A model generated the notes under the pieces. It was not told the origin of the DNA. It ran no database searches and saw only the letters and a list, made by a program, of their open reading frames with translations. A program made the position numbers and the translations under genes. DNA of 64,000 nt, taken from Chlorophyllum brunneum. Its lineage: Eukaryota; Basidiomycota; Agaricomycetes; Agaricales; Agaricaceae. The stretch is taken from positions 2,418,001 through 2,482,000 of the forward strand of contig OY756145.1 of NCBI GenBank assembly GCA_963576785.1. Reading direction: 5' to 3'. Positions 1 through 12,390 of this stretch are shown here, piece by piece (position 1 is the stretch's first letter; each line of letters starts with the position of its first letter).

Positions 1-307
1 GTCTTGTTGATGATTATTCCCGAAGTTAAATCAGCATGTACACTATTCTCCGTCATCCGCGGGACTTGTCCAAGGTGTTTCTGGCGATCGGACCCCGCGA
101 AAGCTAGTCTTCACCCTACATGTTCCCGTTTTGAGACAGTCATCTGAGTCAATATCTCATGGTCGGTCACGATTTGTACCAGCTCCGCAGCAGAACTCGG
201 GTTCGATTATCTATCAATTTTCTTGGGAGTTCGTACATGTACGGACATTTGATCAAAATCGGATGATTGAATATCACAGGTAGCTAAAGCAGAGGTCTAG
301 TGTTAAG

Positions 308-1025
308 TTAGGCTCTGAGAACGTCGGAGTACTTCTTCATCCAGTTTCTGCCAATCTTCGAGTTAGAATGCTCGTCCGATAAAACAAGAACACACTTACT
401 TATGAAGGTCTCTGGTATACCTTTTTGCAAAACCTTCAAAAATCTGTAACGTCTCCTTCGAATATCCCTCCACAAATTCCTCAATTCTCGTCTTCCCATT
501 TCCTTCGTCCACAAATTTTATGACCTTCCTTGCCCAAGTCTCGATCCCTGGCGCATCATTAGTCGTAACCTCCCACAGGGCAGTCTTCTTCTCCTCGTCC
601 CATACGTAGGTGCCTCGTTGCAGGGTAAACCCTGACAACAAACCCCAGAATGCCGTTAATCTATCTTTAGCCCCGAATCTCAGCCTCTCGTACTTCTTGC
701 CACCCTCAACCAGCGTGGCCCCTGCGCCATCGTCGGAGGGTGAGGATGAAGGCGTCTCGCGCACACGTGCGTCGGCCAGAGACTTGGAAATAATGACCCA
801 GTCACGGCCAACCTCGGTATACTCGACACAAAGAGGATTCAGCTTCATGAGCATCTCGAAGTTATCCAACCCTCCAAGTTTCGACGCCACGGCGTCAATG
901 GGCTCGTTCAGGGTGATCGCGAGATTAAACGACCATTGAGGTTTGGTCGTTGGGTATCTCGCATGAAAAGCAGCCTCAACGGCAGCCAGTTGCTCTGGAG
1001 AAGGCTGGGCATGTCCTTTCCGCAT
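308..1025 (-). CDS. conserved hypothetical protein, possible SRPBCC/START-like fold
   Basis: One long exon of about 209 codons starts at the ATG at 1023-1025. Its stop at 396 overlaps a GTAAGT donor. Splicing from there past a CTAAC branch site to the acceptor just before position 346 gives a short last exon ending NWMKKYSDVLRA at 308; the nearer AG would give a six-residue tail instead. The protein is about 220 aa, soluble, with no signal peptide or membrane segment. Its pattern (short N-terminal helix, 'WSFNLAITLNEP', 'DWVIISKS', then a 'GTYVWDEEKKTALWEVTT' strand pair and a C-terminal helix 'ETLQIFEGFAKRYTRD') suggests a small ligand-binding SRPBCC-like domain of the kind found in uncharacterised fungal DUF families. 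That fold call is inference; I know of no function. It is transcribed leftward with a roughly 1.3 kb spacer upstream. Confidence 0.6.
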
Positions 1026-2351
1026 GTTTCCTGTGTGGCTCGGGAATGGGTCTGGTCAGGCCATCCCAGTAGAGCTTTGAACTATATATCGTGTTCAGGC
1101 GCTCGGTCACACACCAGGTTGAATTGTCATGAGTGCTGCATATCGAATCCAAGAGAGAGCCAGATGCAACAAAGGCTGCGAGCAGTAAGTTCCTCTGGCA
1201 AAGACAATATGGCTTAGAACCAATGCGAACGGTATGCATAGAGGTGGATGAACTCTAAGGGAAATTAATGTTAGCTTGGAAGCGAAGAGACTCCGATTAT
1301 GGCTTACCTTCATTCTACCAACTGAATCAATAAGCAAAGTTTCATTTTGCCATTCCGATGTCGATCGGGCCAAGAGTTAAGCTCCTCATCTCAAGTTAGA
1401 TCTGCGACAGCCATGACATCTCAACTTACGCACAAATGAAGTTGGAAAGACGAATGGAAAGACTAGGTTATAATGCAAACAGAAAACCAGATAACAGCAG
1501 CAGGCTAAGGAGGTAATATACAGGCAGTATGAGGTTGATTCTATCAAAACAAGAACAGGAAAGGGAAGAGAGATAAAGGAGAAGAAAAAGGAAAAAGGTG
1601 GGTGGACGATCAAAAAGGAGACAGATAAAGGATATGAAGGGTTGATGAGGGAACATGTAACGACGACAAAATAATCGTACTGATACAAGAAAGATGACGG
1701 AACAGTATTATACCCGGTATAGGCATCAGGTGGCCGCGTTTTGGAAAAAAAGAGGGCGACAGTAGGGCGAGGGGGTAGGCCGATGCGATGGCGAGGTTGG
1801 TGGGGCCATTATCCAACACAAGGGGAGGGTGTTTTTGAGACCACCCGGGAATGGGAGGGGACCGAATCTTGTCCAGCGCAAGGCGGGCGGGATGATGTAG
1901 CGCAGAACGCAACAGGTCCAAAGAGAAAAAATTGAGAAAAAAGTGTGCCTGCCGTAGAAAGGGAAGATGACCAGCCACGACGTCAAAAGCGCATGAGATG
2001 ATGTATCAAATGAACTGGTATAAGAACAAAGCACGCAAGCAAGCAAATAGGGCGGAGTAAGAGTGGTAATGTATAAGGGAAGGTAGGGGGAGGGGGGGAA
2101 GAGGGGCACAAGGAGAACACGAAGACATAGGTGATACACTAATCAAAATATAATAAAGAAAATCAAAGGCAAGATGAAGCACAAAAAAACACAGCATCAA
2201 GAAAGGAAACACAGCATCACGGGAACAGAGAAATCCACCAATCCACTCCAGGGGGATGAAAAGGGATAGGAGACCAAAGCGAAGTCCAGCACAAGGGGAG
2301 ATCAAAGCGAAAACCCACACACAATCCACACCAACACCACCCGCGGTTGGC
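1026..2351. other. spacer with long purine-skewed tract; no gene seen
   Basis: This lies between the start of the SRPBCC-like gene and the stop of the LisH gene. From about 1540 to 2300 the plus strand is strongly A/G-rich, so transcripts reading leftward would carry a C/U-rich stretch, most likely a long 3' UTR of the LisH gene. Open frames here read as low-complexity S/F/L/P/Y-rich sequence, as expected from a pyrimidine-rich strand, and I do not accept them as genes. Confidence 0.5.
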
Positions 2352-5300
2352 CTACTTCAAATCGAGGGTATCATCGGGGTGATTAAACCATTGTCCAAAG
2401 TCCCTCTCGAAGTTAATGTCTCCGTCTGGTCTGAACAGGCTGGGATCAATATCGTCCAGAGAGTTAGCCACACTCTGCATGAACTCCTGCGAGAACACAG
2501 TTAGGTCTCCCATGCCACCCATGCCGGCACCACCGGCGGATGGGTTCATGTTCATGTTCATACCAATTCCTGTACCAACAGGTCCATTCATACCGGCCAT
2601 CGCATTCATACCCAAGAAATTCATACCTGAGCCACCTGCACCACCGCCACTCCCCGGAGCACCTCCAGCTCCAGTTGGACCTCCTCCCGCATTGCTACCA
2701 CCAGAGCCCGAACCGCCGGTCATGTTAGCTGTCGGCGGCGGCTGGTTCAGGTTCCCAGGAGCATTCATGCCCATCATCCCGCTCATCCCCATGTTCATAC
2801 CCGGAGGTGGGTTCATACTACTGGGGGGGTTCATGTGGTTAAGGCTACCCATAACAGCATTGGGTACGGGTGAGGGTGCTGTCCGTGGTCCGCCTACTGG
2901 TGTACCTTGATTTGAAGGTATGTTCTGTTGGCTAGGGGCGGGGGTCGCTGGAGCGGGATTTGGTGTCTGTTGGTTCCGTGGCGATCCATCTGTTGTCTTT
3001 CCATCTTTGTTTACGTCTTTTCCAGGGGCAGGGGATGGAGGCGGAGGCATTCGATGTTGTTGTTGTGGCTGTCCACTGGGAGCGGGGTTGTTAGCTGGTC
3101 GAGCGCCAGGATTAGGGTTGAATTGAGGACCAAGAGAGGGGTTGAATGATGAATCTCCAGGCGACGCGGAATTGACGGGCATGTTATTCTTGTGCATGTT
3201 GGCCATGTTCTGGCGGTATGTCTGACGCAGGAGGTTAATCATGACAATCATGACAACCATTGATGTGACCGCAAGAACTGAGCGCTTACCGTCATAGTCT
3301 GTCCCATGGGCCCGATCTGTTGATGGTTCATCTGGGGCATTCCTCCCATCTGTGGCGGCATGCCCATCTGTCCACCAGCATGTGGTACGCCGTTCGCCAT
3401 CCTTGTTCCCTGCATCATCATTGGGCCGCTACCCATAGGGTGCTGCATCCCAGGTCCCGGTCCCTGCCCCTGTTGCATCCCAGGCGCGCCTGGAGGCATG
3501 GCACTCGGCTGTGGTAGAGATCCTTGCGGTACCATACTTGGGCCTCCAGGTGCTGGTAGTCCGCCATGGCCATGGCCTTGCATACCGCCCGGCATTCCAG
3601 GTTGCGTATTTCCAGGTTGCATAGGCCCTGGCATACTTGGATTCGGTCCTTGCATACCGCCAGGTCCTGGCATTCCTGGCATTCCTCCACCCCCCATCTG
3701 CATCTGCATCCCGGGAGGTTGCATCCCAGACGCGCCAGGCTGTTGGTGCTGTCCTGGATACATAGGAGCCATGGATGGTGTCTGTCCGGGCGATGTTCGC
3801 TGGCGCTTCCGCTCGGGTGGTGATGATTCTGTTCTTGGGAGATTTTCATGCTGCATGGAACCATCAACGACGGGAAGAATCAAATTGAGCACGAAGATTA
3901 CGAACTTCATCACCTGGAGAGTTGCTGTTCCGCTTATTGCGGTTTTGAATATTTTGTGGTGCTTGGAGGTTTGAGCGCATAAGGTTTGAAGGTCCCGCAG
4001 GTGCGGGTTCTCCGGGTTTGGCCATACTTGGACGGCGGGCTTTCCACAACTGTAATATCCGTTGCTAAGAATGTTTAGAATGAGTTAGGTATATCACCAA
4101 GACGACTTCATGTAACTTAGAACGAACCTTATCATTTGAAGTTAAAGCATTGATCTCCTTCCCACCCAATCCCAGCTCGACCTTCAGTACTTCCAACGTC
4201 GCATTCGGGATTTGTAAAACTTCCATGTTGATGAGATCCCCGTTGACTTGCCTCACTGCCAAGGATGAGTTGGGTTGTACGCCTGCTGGTGTCGTCGTTC
4301 GACTAAGTGGCCGGTTCACACTGAATTGATTTGGGTCTTGCACGGGTTGTTGTCCGGGCTGGGGAGTGTTTCCTGGAGGGTGTGGGTTCATCGGACTTTG
4401 GGGAATCATTCCTCTGCCCATAGCCATATTCGACATATGTGGAGAAGCGCCCACTGGCACGCCAAACTGGGTTGATTGTTGCGGGGGTGGTGCCCCAGAA
4501 CCAGGCGGTGAGTGAGCCATCGTGGGGCTCTGGAAAGGACCAGCACCTGTTCCGCGTACTTGCTGCACCTGACCTGGGGGAGGTGGGGGTCCGTTTAGTG
4601 GTGGTCGGGCAGGCATGAACGTGGCTCCTTGAGGGGGTGGGTTGACGGGGCCATGGGGAGGGTTTCCGGTATTGGACGTTCCATTTGGTTGGCCGAATGG
4701 CCCTGGACCTGGCCCGCCCGGAGGACCAACGCCGTTAGGCAAAGGGCCGTTGGTCAAAAAGTTACCTGGACGTTGAGTCAATCCGTTTATCATTCGAGGA
4801 GGCATTCCTGCCTGCGGTGCTGAAAAAAAGGTTCAGGTTGGTTTGGTAGGAGAAATCATTGGTGTATACCAAGATGAAGTGGAGGTCCATTTGCTCCTGG
4901 AGCTGTTGATTGGGTGGACTGCATTCGCATCGCAGCTTGCCGAGTTTGATGCTATTTATTACGCAGAAATGAAGAGTCACAATGAGTCAAATGAATATGA
5001 TCCTAAGAGGGGAAGGAAAATGGAGGCGGAAATGAGTAGAAACTGCTTACCTGGGTGTAAGTCAATGCATCTTCTGTGGCACCTCCCATTGGATTCGACT
5101 TGGCTTGGAAGAGTACCCAAAACACGCTCCACCATCTTCATGGGCGATAAAAGATCAGAGAAGGTTGCCACAAGAGAACAAAGGTAAACGATCAGCAACC
5201 CGAGTAAACGCAGCGGATCAGGGTCGAAGTCACTCACTCAAAAAGCAACCCTTGACGGGCATTAATGGGAGGAGTGGATTCGGGTGCAATGTCTGCCTCG

Positions 5301-5572
5301 GACAAAAGCTCTTTTGCGGTCTTCTTGAACCCTCGTTTATAACAATAGTCGTAGATGTAGATGTTGAACCTGAGTACACACGATATCAGGTGACAAAACG
5401 GGCGAAGAGAATGAAAGTGGGAGAAATAGGTTAATAACACGGTTGAAAACGTAAAAAGATAATCCACGCACATCTTGTCGCCCTCCCAGGAAAGTGATGA
5501 GGAGCCCACATCGGGGGATGGGTGAGTTTGTGGTAGTGGATGGGGAGGTTGTGGTGGGGGTGCTGACGCCAT
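2352..5572 (-). CDS. LisH-domain transcription regulator, Flo8/SSBP family
   Basis: Eight exons can be joined in frame: 5572-5472, 5369-5238, 5135-5051, 4951-4870, 4819-4128, 4064-3906, 3850-3290 and 3221-2352, giving 893 aa. Exons 1-3 carry the LisH module: 'NIYIYDYCYKRGFKKTAKEL', then PINARQGLLFE joined to WWSVFWVLFQAKSNP, the hallmark of fungal Flo8/Som1/Adn proteins and animal SSBP/Ssdp. LisH modules dimerise and recruit partners; family members control adhesion, filamentation and development in the nucleus. The remainder is low-complexity P/G/M/N/Q-rich sequence ('GMQPPGMQMQMGGGGMPGMP' type repeats) with a basic 'ERKRQR' patch near residue 400. The C-terminus is acidic/aromatic ('DDIDPSLFRPDGDINFERDF'), resembling an activation region. 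Two introns use the unusual donor GTTCGT. Family call is confident; the target genes are unknown. Confidence 0.88.
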
Positions 5573-6304
5573 CCGTTCGCAGGGGGAAAACGAAAGTGGA
5601 AATCAATAATAAATGGAGAGTCGTGCTTCGGAAGGGAAGGTTTTGATGTGCCGAGAGAAGGCGCAACGCAGAAGGGTAAGGGTAGCTGCTACACAAATCC
5701 GGGGATATGGGCAGATCGCAGGGCAGGCGGAGACGACTAGAAGACGGTGAACCAACCGGAAATCCCTCTCCTACGCGATTACAGGGGAACCTCTATGCAC
5801 CAAAGGGGAGTCAAGGCTCCACTCAATACGAGGGTGACACGCAGACACCGAGGGTGAGTGCCGGAATCTTCGAGAGCAGGCACGATATAGAGTAGCAAGC
5901 TCGGCTCGGGGCTGCACAGTAATGATTACAGGCACCGGGCGCAGGAGATGGGGATGGGAGCCCTCGCAGCGAGAAGCTGGATGTGATAGGTGTTATACAG
6001 AGTAGGAGTGGTTGGGCAAACGATACGAGGCCGGGGCGTTATCGGGGAAGCCCTGGGGGTGTACGTGGAGACAGCGTCCGTGTATGTACTTGCCCGAGAG
6101 GTCGCTGTGGTCTGCGACGAGGAGGAGGAATGTCGGAGGTGGTGGTTGTTGGGAGAGCTGTCGTTGCAGTGCGCTGGGGCTTTGGCTGCTTTGCTTTGCT
6201 TGCTTGGATCCTGCCAAACACCGCACACCTTCCTCTTTGGGCGCCGACCCAATCTCCGCCCGTTGCCGGTGCAAATAATTAATTAAAAATTACAGCTAGC
6301 TGAT
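5573..6304. other. intergenic region: LisH promoter and START-gene 3' end
   Basis: About 730 bp between the LisH gene start and the stop of the giant START gene, both on the minus strand. It must hold the LisH promoter and 5' UTR. Several overlapping short frames at 5926-6286 are R/P/G/C-rich shadows. I see no TATA box close to the LisH start and no RNA gene. Confidence 0.45.
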
Positions 6305-9300
6305 TTATCGCTCATGCCGGCGCACGGCTGCTATCTGCAGGTCCCATCCGCCAAAAACATACTTCACCTCAACCAGCCGTCGTAGTTCTCTCCAGCCCCC
6401 ACCTCCCTCCGCCTGCGGAGGCAACTCTCCGATGTAAACAAAGTCCGCAGGCGAGATTAAACTCCTCAACAGTGATCCCAGCAAGAACGCGATCACCGCC
6501 ACCACCACTAGTTTTGACACGGGATAAGCTGACGCGCGTTTCTGCTCCCCTCTCACTTGCTGGTCCACACCCACATTGCCACTCGTCGAGGCGCCCATCT
6601 CATTGGCAATTTCTCCCGGTACCGTGGGCGTTCCTGTCTCCCCTCCCGTTGAGTTACTAGCGTCTTCCCCACTAGCCAGCTGCTTGCCTTTGTCGGTGAC
6701 TACACTTATCCCAGAGGCGCCCATACTCATTCCGAATCTGGTCAGTGGATTCTGGTAGCCTTGGAAGAAACCTAGAATCCCTCCAGACCCGGGAACCACA
6801 TGGCTCACATGAGGTTTACCGTCCTTATTCTCTCCCTGTACACCACACCCGATCAATTCATCATCAGGTATATATAACTCAAGCACACGCACCGTCGTCT
6901 TCGGCAATTCTTCACCCGTCGATGGCTCTTCTTTCCCCTTGACCTCCGTCTCTCCCTTTTTATTTTCCTCCCCATCATTTCCAAGAGAACCGGAAGCGAC
7001 GGAAGTTGCAGAACCTCCGGCATCACACAGATCATCCGCTATCCCGACTGGTGTCTTGAGCTCATCAGGAAGCGCCTCCGCGTCATTCGGTACCCTGCCA
7101 ATAACATTTCATTAGTATCTCTCTTCCATGTCAACACAGCAAATAACACGCAGTCAAATCACAGTAAGATGAAAGAGGCTACGCCAGAATGCATCAAACA
7201 CAATCTCCGTTGTGTGAAGGAGAACGAAGGTGAATATATCAAAACACGGAGGGGGGTAACCTGCTCCAAAAAGTGAAGTTGGGATGTATCACCGCCGCAT
7301 CGCAGCTTGCACGGAATAAAGCAAGAGATTCATGAAACAGCGCAGGCGTTCCGAAAAGAATATGCAAGAGCTTAACCACGTACCTCGAAATAATATTCAT
7401 CTTGCCAACTCTATCATCCATCAATTCCACCCTGCCTAGACTCGTCAGAGCCTCCTTCTCATTCACAACCGTAACTTCCCTCTTGTCCACAGTTACCACC
7501 TCAGTTCTTCCAGACCCATCTCTCCTACTCCGTTTCCTCACGCTTCCCTTGTTGGCCGAATTAGTAGCAGTACTATTGCCGGAACTAGACGTCCCAGTAG
7601 GGACAACCTCAACCCACACGACCGCACCCCTGGATTTAAGCATGTCTTTCCACCACTGAGGTTTCTCCGGCGGTCCTCTGATCTCGCCAGTTAAGGGATC
7701 TTCGACCTCCGCAGACCCCATTCCCTCAACTTGTGCTGTCGGTAAAACAACCCGTATTAAATGCCTTGTACCACCTTCTCCAGATGAATGCATCGGCGAT
7801 AGGGGCATCGCGTACACTCCATACTTCAGCGGAAGTGCGCTCGAGGTGACATTCATCCCTGTACCGTTGAGAGGTACGAAGCCGCTCCTCTGTCCAACCT
7901 TCACATCTGCTCTCATCTTCGACCCCACCTTCACCTCATATCCTTCCGGATACATCTTCTTATCTACCACCACCTCTGCCACGACTAAATCATTTGGCGG
8001 TCTCAAACCCCCTCTGGCTATGAACGTACTTGCACTTCTTCCTCTTTTCTGTTCTTCAAAGGCCGAAGCAGCGGCTATAATAGGAGAGAACGTCGCAGTT
8101 GACGAGACTGTCCGTTGTCGCTGATGTATTGGGGAACCTGGAGGGGAGGCCATTGTTATCGAAGGAGAAGATGCAAGAATAGAATCCAGGCTCGACGGCA
8201 TTACTGTCGTCTCGCTGCTTCCGCTCCCTATACTGTTCGGACTCTCCTTTCCCCCAGTAGGACTCGGTGTCCTGAGGATCATTCTACTCGGTCGGGGTGT
8301 CACCGCCTGTGATGGTGTTTCACCATCCCCTTTCCCACCCGCAGCTCCTACAACGCTGACACTCGCGCTTCTTCCCTTCTCCACATGTGCTGGTAGGTGT
8401 ACCTCAACACAAACGCTCAAAACTTTATCTTCCAACGTAAACCTTTCCCAAATAGCAGCCCGACTCTCATCCCTCCTTCTCAACTTCCACGCTGTGGCCT
8501 TCAGCCCCGCAAACATTTCTTCTTGTTTCCTTCCCACCACCAATGAAGGTGCTGGTAGTCTCAAGACGGGCAGTGGCGCAGACCCTTTGACAAATGTTTC
8601 TAGTGCCAGTATGCACCGCGGTATCGATGAGTTGATCATGGAATTTACAGCTGCAGGGATTGAACCAGCGTAGTCCACCGCCACATACCGCGTACACCGT
8701 GTTGAAGGAATCATGTAGTTCTCTTTCGTATAAGGATCAAGGGTTTCTAGAACCCATGCGTCGATGTATACGCGGCCAACCGGTAGAATATAAGGATTGT
8801 ACTTTGCAGGAGCGAACGAAGCAACCGAATCTGGACTGAATGATGCCGAGACGCAATATATTGCACGTCGTGAACTGGCGCTTGAGTGATCACCAGCAAT
8901 AGCACCAACACCACTCGACGCTCCACTCCCGCTGCCATCCGTTGAATTCTGTCTTGACAGAGACGGTACGGACAACGATCCAGAACTCGACAGCGCACCA
9001 CGCACAACAACACTCGCAAGGTAAAACCCACGATCCCTGAACGGGAAGCCCGCTTTTGATACTAGAAACGCAGTCTGGCAGTCTGCGCCGTATGATTCTA
9101 GGACCTTGACACTGTCGAATCGGTCGTCCCATTTCTGCCGACAGTTCCAATGTGTGATAATAGGCGTGAGTTCCTCGGCAGATACCCCTTCAATGACCTT
9201 CGATCCCCGGTGAACAGGTATTATAGGTGAAACTTCTGGGACAGTTTTCCGATGCACAAGGAGCCCTTTATCCGAAACGAGCGCCCAATCGCTGTTTGGC

Positions 9301-12300
9301 GCATGTACGTTAGCATCTTGAACCCATGACAGCGCCTCTAAAGCGTGCTGGAGCGGCAGTTTCGAAGAAGAAGGAACGGCGCTATCCCCAGAAGCACTTG
9401 TAGGGGCGATAGCTGCTACTGCTTGCTGTGTCGTCACAGTTGCCTGGTCGACGTAATACGTAAAGAACCGCGTAAGGGGACTTGATACTCTCGGAGCGGA
9501 AGCCCATGCATTGGCCGTCTTATCAGCAGGGATTTCCAGCGGCGTACCAGGACGACTTTCACCAGCACCATTAGCGCTACCAGCTCCATCTCCCCACTCA
9601 GCCTTCTTTCTTTTGATGTTGGTCATCACAGGTGGTTGGTCCAGCGGAATCCGTACGGGTTTAACACGTTTTTGTTTCGCAAGTGCCTTGATCTCTTGGT
9701 CCGGTATCTCCTCCACATCAACGTGAATCTTTGCACCATTGACCATCACCAAGCCCTTCTCCTTCCCTGGTGCTTTCCTCACAATTGTCTGCAGCCGCTC
9801 ATCATCCACAAATAACGCATCATGCGCCAACGTCAGCCACAAACCACCACCCTCGGAGGATAACCTATGCCTTCTCAAGCACGAAATCGTTTGGGGCGGA
9901 GGATCAACAATGATATCCAGCGACGCTGCCCATGTGTCAATGTCACACCGCAACTCGAGTTCGATAGCTGGCGAATGAGAATCATCATCACCGTCGCTAC
10001 TGGAGGTCCTCCGGCTCGCTGAAGCCTCATATTCTACCCTAAAGCTCGCCTTCTCGTGGTCATACCTGACCTCGTTCGCTTTCGCACCCGCAAGTCTCGT
10101 AACAATCGGGGGCCCTCCACATTTGATTGCAAACTCCCCAATACCAGCCAAGGTGTTAATCATCTGCGTGGGGATAGATGTTTTGTTGGTCCACCCCTTT
10201 GGATCGGATTGTTCAAGGAGCGTGAGGAGGGTTGTGGTAGGAGATAACGCTTCAATAGACCATCCTTGTAAGTCAACTTGAGTACGAATGATGTTGACTT
10301 CAGGTGGTAGGACGTTGGGGAATAAATGTGGCTCATCGGCCGAGAAGGAAAAGACGTGAATTGCGTTCGGAGATTTATAAACTGTCTTGAGAAGTACAGT
10401 GTCGCGACCACTAAACAGATAGGTAAGAATCAAGTAGGCAAAACGGACAGTAAACTCACTTGACTGGCCAGGCAGGCTTTGTCTTGTAATGCCATAATTC
10501 CGTCAACTCGTTCACGTCCTCTAGTAAAACACCATCCTCATGCTGTTTGTCCCAGAAAAGCCTGGCCCCGGGCGATACGACGGTCGCGAAGAGATCCCAC
10601 AGGTTAACGCCAACAAAAGTGGCTTCGGCTCGGTAGACAACTAATGTTGGGTCTATCGAATCCAGTTGTGTGATGGAAACGCCACGTCCCTCAGTGGCTG
10701 GGATATGATCAGTAACATAGATACGGAACAGAAGCTCGACACCTACTTCTTCGCCATTTTGCCTCAGGCTCTTGCAGCAAGGACGAGAAATAAATGTAGT
10801 TTCGCCGCACACGTGATAGGATCGACTTCTCGCCAGCAGCCGATCGTTCAGTAGCTGTGCGAACCATGGCATTTGCCAAGGACGATGTTGAATTCGCGCT
10901 ATTCACAGTCCCCACCGACGTGGACGTATTGAAGCTGAGATCGGCCGTGCTAGCGATGTCTTGCAACATTGTCTGTGATATAAAATGTGACGAAGGGTCC
11001 CGCTCCTCTGCTTCTACGATTGCCTTGGGTATGCCATTAAGTCGAATGCCTCGAGAAGCGGCGGAGACTTCCACCGTGAGCTTGACTTTTAGTACCGAGT
11101 AGACGTCATGAAGAGCAGTATGTGTAACTCGGAGGACGATTTGATCGCGTGTAGACGAAGTGGATGAACTTGTCCGCAGGGCACTTGCTGACCAAGGTAG
11201 CTTCTCGACCTCCTCTGATGAAGCTTTGGTCGTCACCTGCACGTCCCAGCCCTCCAACGATGGCAATACACACTCGATCGAGCGCGTTAACCGTCTCTGC
11301 TCCCTCAGGGAATGTACTTCTTCCATCCCTTGCACCTGCTCACTCGGCATTGTATGTTCGTCGTCCTCCGGGATGATTGCATATTCCAGGTTGAGAGCCT
11401 CCCTGTCAATCTGATATCGTATACGGTCTATTGAAACGCCATTCCCATAACCTGAGAGTTGTGCGACACGGCCTCCACGTTTGATAACAGTCTTGAACAA
11501 ACTGAGAGTCATTGTTGATAGTTGCTGTGCCATGCTGGACGTCGACGAATTAAAGCCCCAAATAGCCTTAAGGTCATGTTGCCAAAAACATGTTATACGC
11601 AGTCGACTGGGCTTCTTCTTGGTCTGATCGTCGTTGTTAGACTGTGATTGTACAAGCTGTATGCACCACGCGAATACTGCACAAGCCAAGGTCAGCAACA
11701 CAGTTGATGACAGTAAATGACATGGATACATTTTACATGCGAGCGAACAAACGGAGGCGATGGGCGAAGGTAAGCAGGTTCGTCAGCAGAGCGAGGGAGT
11801 GAGGTTGAGATGTCAATAACTGTGTTCGCATCATGAAAGAGTCTAGAAATCGTAACAGCATCTCGTGGACTGGCGCTCATCAAGTTCGGATAACTTTCAT
11901 ATAACTCTGAACGACTCACTTTGCAGGCCACCCCAGCGTAAAGTTCGTTTTTGAGATCCTCGTCTTATGGTCAAACATTTCTAATAGATGTGCCTCCTCC
12001 ACAGCAGGATCCCATTCCTGCCTAAGCTCCGGTGTTGTGAGGACAGCCTTCCAGGGCTCCAACAAGAGATTCTCGTCTCCCACTGCAACGTCTAGCACCA
12101 TTCGATACACATCATCTCCTGACTTGCCCGTATGTCGGTGTACAATGACGTCGGAGAGCTCTGGAACCGCCGAAACACGTGCCTTGCCCTTCTTGCTAGG
12201 AGAGCCCGCCGTCGTTGAGATTCGTCTCCACTCAGAGGGTCCCGATGATGTGAGCAGCTGTCGGAAATGCTCCTCTGCATCGTTTAGCGCATTGTACCAT

Positions 12301-12390
12301 GATTGCCGCAGCCTGTACCAGATGAAAGGTCAATAATGCAGCGCCGGTGTAACTGTTTATAAGCGAAGCTAACCTGGAGCCATCAGACAT
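6305..12390 (-). CDS. giant triple-START-domain protein with C-terminal membrane segment
   Basis: Seven exons join in frame into about 1,840 aa. Exon 1 is very short (MSDGS). Three START-type lipid-binding regions follow: (1) from 'SWYNALNDAEEHFRQLL' through 'PELRQEWDPAVEEAHLLEMF' and 'FTLGWPANPRD'; (2) from 'LVVYRAEATFVGVNLWDLFA' through 'TKPAWPVNGRDTVLLK'; (3) from 'HALEALSWVQDANVHAPNSD' through 'WNCRQKWDDRFDSVKVLESY', 'FPFRDRGFYLA' and 'STRCTRYVAVDYAGSIPAAV'. The W-P-A/V-N-x-R-D motif recurs in the first two. Linkers are Ser/Pro/Gly-rich. The last exon (about 7098-6305) carries one hydrophobic helix ('SKLVVVAVIAFLLGSLL') 49 residues from the end, so the protein is probably membrane-anchored with START domains in the cytosol. 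Inference: lipid transfer or sensing at a membrane contact. An in-frame upstream ATG at 12465 is an alternative start. Confidence 0.82.

Noticed and set aside
1386..2329. Several minus-strand ORFs rich in S, F, L, P and Y
   Set aside because: They follow from the pyrimidine-rich strand; no start context, domain or splice pattern.
2416..3974. Long plus-strand Pro/Gly/Cys-rich ORFs
   Set aside because: Antisense shadows of the Gly-Met-Pro repeats of the LisH gene.
5926..6286. Cluster of overlapping ORFs on both strands
   Set aside because: All are low-complexity frames in a GC-rich promoter region; none has exon signals or domains.
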